From NCBI GenBank assembly GCA_003223935.1, contig QHXQ01000018.1, positions 1 through 64,000 of the forward strand: DNA of 64,000 nt. The letters are read 5' to 3'. The translations under genes were made by a program, and so were the position numbers. Below are positions 60,081 to 64,000 of this stretch, in pieces; position 1 is the first letter of the stretch; every line of letters begins with the position of its first letter. The stretch is from Acidobacteriota bacterium. GTDB taxonomy: Bacteria > Acidobacteriota > Blastocatellia > Pyrinomonadales > Pyrinomonadaceae. The notes beneath the pieces were generated by a model, which was not told the DNA's origin, made no database searches, and saw only the letters and a program-made list of their open reading frames with translations.

Positions 60081-61307
60081 TCAAGCCACGCGTGGAGCGG
60101 CGAAAGTCGGTGCGGCGATAAGCGCCGCCGCGCCGCGCAGGCGCGGATGTTCGTGCGTAGAAGCAACACGCAAAGGCGTGCGCGTAGCAGCCGTCGTCAA
60201 CGCGCGCTCGGCCAACGCCTCGCGCACAGTGTTTTCAATCAAGTCCCAAGCGGTCGTTACTTCGCCCGCGAGATAAATGCTATCGGGGTTGATGGCGTTG
60301 ATGATGGTTGCTAGGCCCAAGCCCAAGAAACGGGCCGTGGCCTGCACGGCCGTATTGGCTTTGGCGTCGCCGCCACGCGCCCGCGCCACGAGGTCTAAGA
60401 CGGTGAAAGAGTTTCGCCCGGCCTCGCGCAACGATTTTGGATTAAGTTTGGACAAATTCCAGCCAAAATACCGCGAGAGCGTGGCGAGGTTGGAGATGTA
60501 AGCCTCCCAGCAACCGGTCATGCCGCACATGCAGCGCGGCCCATCCAGACTGAGCGGCATATGCCCGAACTCGCCCGCGATATGATCGTGCCCACGCACC
60601 AACTCGCCATTCACCACGACGCCGACGCCCACGCCATCCGATACACTAATGTAGATGAAACTCTGTGTGCCGGCCGCTTCCTCGCGCTCCAGCCAGAGTT
60701 GCGCCTGCGCGCACGCGCGCCCGGAGTTCTCGATCTGCACGGGCAGGCCCGTCGCGGCGGCCAATTGATCGCGTACATCCACCTCGCGCCAGCCGAGCGT
60801 CGGGGCGTTTAGAATCCGCCCTGTGCGATGATCGACCATGCCCGGCACAACCACCCCGATCCCCTCACAAGACCCGTTTGCGCCCTGTGTTTTCAGCATT
60901 CTGCGCACGCGCGCCGCCAAGTCTTTGACGAATTGCGGAATGGTAAAGATGGTGTCATAGATTTCGAGCGCGAGTTGCCGGCCCGAAAAATCGCACAGCA
61001 TCAGGTAGGTCTTACTAAAGCGTATATCAACGGCGATGGCCAGACGATCCTGCGTCCTGATGTGCAGGAAGGTCGGCTTGCGCCCGCGCGCCGCCTCGCC
61101 GGTCGCGCCCTCGTAGATCAATCCCTGCTCGATCAACTCATGCACTAGCACGCTGACGACACCGCGCGTTACGCTCATGCGCCGCGCGAGGTCAGCGCGC
61201 GAGATGGGCTGGTGCTCGCGGATCAAGTTGAGCGCGATCCGGCGATTGATCTCGCGCGAGGTCGTGCGCGTGGCGATGTGGAAGTCTCTAGTGTTGATCT
61301 TGCGCAT
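60081..61307 (-). CDS. ROK-family repressor (second)
   Basis: About 408 residues from ATG 61307 (MRKINTRDFHIATR); the longer frame begins inside an operator-like palindrome. HTH: QPISRADLARRMSVTRGVVS. ROK domain: zinc motif CMCGMTGCWEAY and IAGEFGHMPLSL. It probably represses the TonB receptor operon just downstream and its own gene; a 19-bp palindrome lies at its start. It differs from the 43.8-kb ROK protein by having a shorter lead and lacking the GRGQGRP-rich linker. Ligand unknown. Confidence 0.88.
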   Translation of the reverse strand: MRKINTRDFHIATRTTSREINRRIALNLIREHQPISRADLARRMSVTRGVVSVLVHELIEQGLIYEGATGEAARGRKPTFLHIRTQDRLAIAVDIRFSKTYLMLCDFSGRQLALEIYDTIFTIPQFVKDLAARVRRMLKTQGANGSCEGIGVVVPGMVDHRTGRILNAPTLGWREVDVRDQLAAATGLPVQIENSGRACAQAQLWLEREEAAGTQSFIYISVSDGVGVGVVVNGELVRGHDHIAGEFGHMPLSLDGPRCMCGMTGCWEAYISNLATLSRYFGWNLSKLNPKSLREAGRNSFTVLDLVARARGGDAKANTAVQATARFLGLGLATIINAINPDSIYLAGEVTTAWDLIENTVREALAERALTTAATRTPLRVASTHEHPRLRGAAALIAAPTFAAPRVA

Positions 61308-61324
61308 GGGAAATTTCCAAGCAT

Positions 61325-61343
61325 TTGTTCGAGGTTCGAACAA
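61325..61343. promoter_or_regulatory. ROK operator-like palindrome
   Basis: TTGTTCGA-GGT-TCGAACAA: perfect 8-bp arms around 3 bp, located 18 bp upstream of the ROK ATG at 61307. NagC/XylR-type repressors commonly bind AT-flanked palindromes at their own promoter. Confidence 0.5.
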
Positions 61344-61462
61344 TATCTCTTACCTCATCCCCGTGTCAAGACTTTTTTTCAAGGCGTGACACTTTGGGAG
61401 CAGAGGGTTGTAATTAAACAGCGACCGCAAACGGTCATTGGCAGGAGCGCAATTAGCTTATG

Positions 61463-62248
61463 TCATCGCTTCTTCTTCAGGGCCAAGGCTATCGCCTGTT
61501 CCGCTAGCGGAGCCATCACAGCGTAACCTTTGACGTTGGGGTGCAGCCCGTCTTCGCTCAACTCAGCTTGCAAAAAGCCATGCTCGTCAACCATCGCCGC
61601 ATAGTAGTCAAGGTACGTCGCGCCGTTAGCGGCGGCATATTTTCTCAACCACTCATTGAGCGCTTTGATCTGCGCGGGCGGTCTTTGCACGGTGCGGATG
61701 AGCGGTTGCCCTTCTCTGTTCTTCTCGTAATCGCTGATGGGCAAAAGCGAAGCCAACACGACGCGAATACGATGGACGCGGGCCAGTTCGGCCATCGAGG
61801 CGAAATTGTCTTCGATGGATGAGAGCGTGGTCGGCCCTGTGTTGCCGGCGATGTCGTTTGTGCCGGCCAAGATCAAGACCACTTTTGGCCGCAGTGCGAC
61901 CACGTCGGCGCGGAAGCGGATGAGCATTTGCGGCGTGGTCTGCCCGCTGATGCCTCGGTCAATGTAAGGCTGGCCCGGAAAGAAGCCGCCGAATCGGGGA
62001 TCGTCCCAAGAGTCTGTGATCGAGTCGCCCATAAAGACGACGCGCTGTTCATGCTTGCCCGGCGGTGCGAGTTTCATGTTCGCTTCGCGATAACGTGCGA
62101 GCGCCGGCCAGTCTTTAAGTTTGGCGTCGAGTCGCGCGGCCTGCGTTTTTATTTCCGCGCAATCTTGTGGGCCTTGCGCAGACGACTGCGCCTGTGTGAA
62201 CGCAGCGCACGCCAGCAGCAGAAGCATAGAGGCAAGTAAGCGGGTCAT
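61463..62248 (-). CDS. Secreted SGNH/GDSL hydrolase
   Basis: About 261 residues from ATG 62248 (MTRLLASMLLLLA). Signal peptide at 1-20; block I VVFMGDSITDSW (nucleophile Ser), block III LAGTNDIAGN, block V DGLHPNVKGYAVM. This is an SGNH esterase of the type that deacylates carbohydrate, different from the CE12 gene. It lies between the GH3 gene (66 bp) and the ROK gene and probably forms part of a beta-glucoside or xylan/hemicellulose set rather than pectin. Substrate not determinable. Confidence 0.82.
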   Translation of the reverse strand: MTRLLASMLLLLACAAFTQAQSSAQGPQDCAEIKTQAARLDAKLKDWPALARYREANMKLAPPGKHEQRVVFMGDSITDSWDDPRFGGFFPGQPYIDRGISGQTTPQMLIRFRADVVALRPKVVLILAGTNDIAGNTGPTTLSSIEDNFASMAELARVHRIRVVLASLLPISDYEKNREGQPLIRTVQRPPAQIKALNEWLRKYAAANGATYLDYYAAMVDEHGFLQAELSEDGLHPNVKGYAVMAPLAEQAIALALKKKR

Positions 62249-62314
62249 CAGAAAATTCCTCAGTTTGCGAAACGAAGTTGATTGGATCAATTGGAGTCTC
62301 CGCTCAGGTTTGAT

Positions 62315-64000
62315 CTAACGCGGTCTGGTATCTGGCAGGATGGCGAACTCGCCGGTCAAGCGGATGTCTTCAGACGAAGCACCGATCATTACGCGGAACG
62401 TGCCCGGCTCGACGACGAAATGCATGTTTCGATCCCAGAGCGCCAGATCGTCAGACGTCAGCGTGAAGGTCACAGTTTTAGTTTCGCCGGGTCGCAGATG
62501 GATACGCTCAAAGCCGCGCAGATTCTTTTCATAAGCAGTGACGCTGGTCACAAGCTCATGCGTGTAGAGTTGCACCACTTCGTCGCCTGCACGCGCGCCG
62601 GTGTTCTGCACGTCGAAGCTGACTGTCACGTTGCCGCGCGCTTGTTGTCGTGAGGGATCAAGCCGCAGCTTGCTGTAAGCGAACGTGGTGTAGCTCAAGC
62701 CGTGTCCGAAATAGTAGAGCGCGCCATTGACGCGCGTCTTCTCGCCTTCCCATTGGGCGTTGGGCTTCGTCGGAAAGTTGTAGGGAATCTGCCCGACCGT
62801 CTTGGGGAATGTGACGGTCAACTTCCCGCCCGGATTGTAATCGCCGAACAGAACGTCGGCGATGGCTGTGCCGCCCTGTGCGCCGGGAAACCACGCCTCC
62901 AAAATGCCGGGCACATACTTGTTCACCCAATTGATACTGAGCGGGCGGCCATTGATCAAGACCACGACGACAGGTTTGCCGGTCGCATAGACAGCTTGGA
63001 CAAGTTCTAACTGTCGCCCCGGCAGATCGAGACTCGTGCGGCTGGCGCTCTCGCCGACCGTCTTGGACGAAGCATCGCCGAGCACGACAACAGCCACCTC
63101 AGAACTCTTCGCCGCTGCGACCGCCTTGTCTATTTCGGACTGTTCTTCTTTCGTCAGCGGCTCAGGCAGCACTTCCGTTTCGGGCCAATGGGCGTCGGTG
63201 ATCTCGCAGCCCTTCGCGTAGTTCACCCTAACGCGGTCGCCGAGTTTCTGCTGGATGCCTGCTAGCACCGTCGTGCCGCGCACGCCGTTGGGGCCATAGC
63301 GGTGGCGCGTGTTGCTGTCATCGTCGGCGTTCGGGCCGATGACGGCGATAGAGCGCAACTCCTTGCTCAGTGGCAGAATGTTCTGATCGTTCTTGAGCAG
63401 CACAATACTTTCCCGTGCCGCGCGCAGAGCGACCTGTTGATGCTCGGCTGAATTGACGAGCCGCGCGCTCGCGTCCGCGTCGGTCACATAAGGGTGATCG
63501 AATAGGCCGACTGTAAACTTGACGCGCAGGACATCGCGCACGCGGTCGTCCAAAGTCTGCATGGAGACCTTGCCCTCTTTAACCAACTCGCGCAACGGGA
63601 GGATGAAATCTTCCGGGCGTGTGAAATTGGTCTTCACATTCAGGCCGGCGTTGATCGCTTGGCGCACGGCGTCTTTCATGTCGGCGGCGACGCCGTGCTT
63701 GCTGTACAGGTACTCAACAGCGGCACTGTCAGAAACAACGTAGCCCTTGAATCCGAAATCGTGCCGCAGCCGCTCAGTCAACCAGTAATGGCTGCCAGTA
63801 ATCGGTATTCCATCGTAGTCGTTATAAGAACTCATGACGCCGAGCAAGCCGGCCTCTTTGATCGCGGCTTTGAACGACGGGAGGAAGATGTTCTCAACTT
63901 CACGCGGCGAGACTTGCGGGTCTGTGCGCGCTTGGCCCTCGCGCGCGCCCTTGTTGTTGCTGTAGATCGCGTAGTGCTTGCCGGTGGCCGCGACCGTGTA
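62315..64000 (-). CDS. Glycoside hydrolase family 3 (beta-glycosidase), N-terminus outside window
   Basis: The open frame continues to the window edge, so the true start is beyond it. The visible part begins YTVAATGKHYAIYSNNKGAR and includes the GH3 region FGFKGYVVSDSAAVEYLY, where the Asp after VVS is the catalytic nucleophile, then the C-terminal alpha/beta sandwich (VLGDASSKTVGES, PVVVVLINGRPLSI, ILEAWFPGAQGGTAIADVLFGDYNPGGKL) and the final fibronectin-type domain (VTVSFDVQNTGARAGDEVV). It hydrolyses terminal beta-linked glucose, xylose or related residues. About 562 residues are visible; 200-250 N-terminal residues are missing. Confidence 0.9.
   Translation of the reverse strand, partial: YTVAATGKHYAIYSNNKGAREGQARTDPQVSPREVENIFLPSFKAAIKEAGLLGVMSSYNDYDGIPITGSHYWLTERLRHDFGFKGYVVSDSAAVEYLYSKHGVAADMKDAVRQAINAGLNVKTNFTRPEDFILPLRELVKEGKVSMQTLDDRVRDVLRVKFTVGLFDHPYVTDADASARLVNSAEHQQVALRAARESIVLLKNDQNILPLSKELRSIAVIGPNADDDSNTRHRYGPNGVRGTTVLAGIQQKLGDRVRVNYAKGCEITDAHWPETEVLPEPLTKEEQSEIDKAVAAAKSSEVAVVVLGDASSKTVGESASRTSLDLPGRQLELVQAVYATGKPVVVVLINGRPLSINWVNKYVPGILEAWFPGAQGGTAIADVLFGDYNPGGKLTVTFPKTVGQIPYNFPTKPNAQWEGEKTRVNGALYYFGHGLSYTTFAYSKLRLDPSRQQARGNVTVSFDVQNTGARAGDEVVQLYTHELVTSVTAYEKNLRGFERIHLRPGETKTVTFTLTSDDLALWDRNMHFVVEPGTFRVMIGASSEDIRLTGEFAILPDTRPR

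Overview
The window is a GC-rich chromosomal segment that looks like Acidobacteriota, probably class Blastocatellia. This is an inference from gene style: two very large Oar-type TonB-dependent receptors with an N-terminal carboxypeptidase-regulatory-like domain, a secreted beta-helix/BACON/Calx-beta/DUF4214 protein, a winged-helix-TPR regulator, a reprolysin-like protease relative, and hexuronate catabolism through tagaturonate epimerase. I saw no rRNA, tRNA or CRISPR array. Two genes run off the ends: an IS630-type transposase at the left and a GH3 glycosidase at the right.

Region 1 (0-12 kb) is accessory and eroding. It holds an MFS exporter, a DoxX protein, a PadR regulator overlapping a Tat-exported hemerythrin-domain protein, a broken reprolysin-type protease (two frameshifts and one in-frame TAG), a large secreted beta-helix protein, a mono-heme cytochrome c with a small partner gene, and a frameshifted winged-helix/TPR regulator. 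Tails of another TPR protein and another MFS protein follow it.

Region 2 (12-27 kb) is a mixed housekeeping and stress region. It contains an ABM-fold monooxygenase, a GGQ release-factor-like protein, a 14-TM drug exporter, and a cassette of PRPP synthetase, a phosphoribosyltransferase with an internal deletion, an erythromycin-esterase-like enzyme and a DUF5335 protein. A 12 x 21 bp tandem array coding a heptad-repeat peptide comes next, then an RRM protein, IF-1, a histidine kinase/response regulator pair, an orphan RNA polymerase omega subunit and two acyl-lipid desaturases. The desaturases share a conserved 5' element of about 90 bp.

Region 3 (27-64 kb) is a pectin/polygalacturonate utilisation locus. 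Outer-membrane uptake is by two TonB receptors. Secreted enzymes include pectin methylesterase (CE8), rhamnogalacturonan acetylesterase (CE12), two GH28 polygalacturonases, a GH105 hydrolase and a DUF4861-GH88 fusion. Two ExuT-like transporters move uronates inward. Unsaturated uronates go through KdgF, an IolB/KduI-family isomerase and KduD. Galacturonate goes through UxaE (tagaturonate to fructuronate) and an SDR fructuronate reductase. A nickel-pincer LarA-family enzyme and a gluconokinase sit in the same operon. Control appears to come from a FadR-type GntR regulator, with six GGTNNNACC sites in the intergenic regions around it, and from two ROK repressors.

Uronate isomerase, mannonate dehydratase, intact KDG kinase and intact KDPG aldolase are absent. 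What may be scars of the last two are present. No classical pectate lyase is recognised although unsaturated-product enzymes are abundant; an unassigned 627-residue secreted protein in the kduD/kdgF operon is the best candidate for a new activity.
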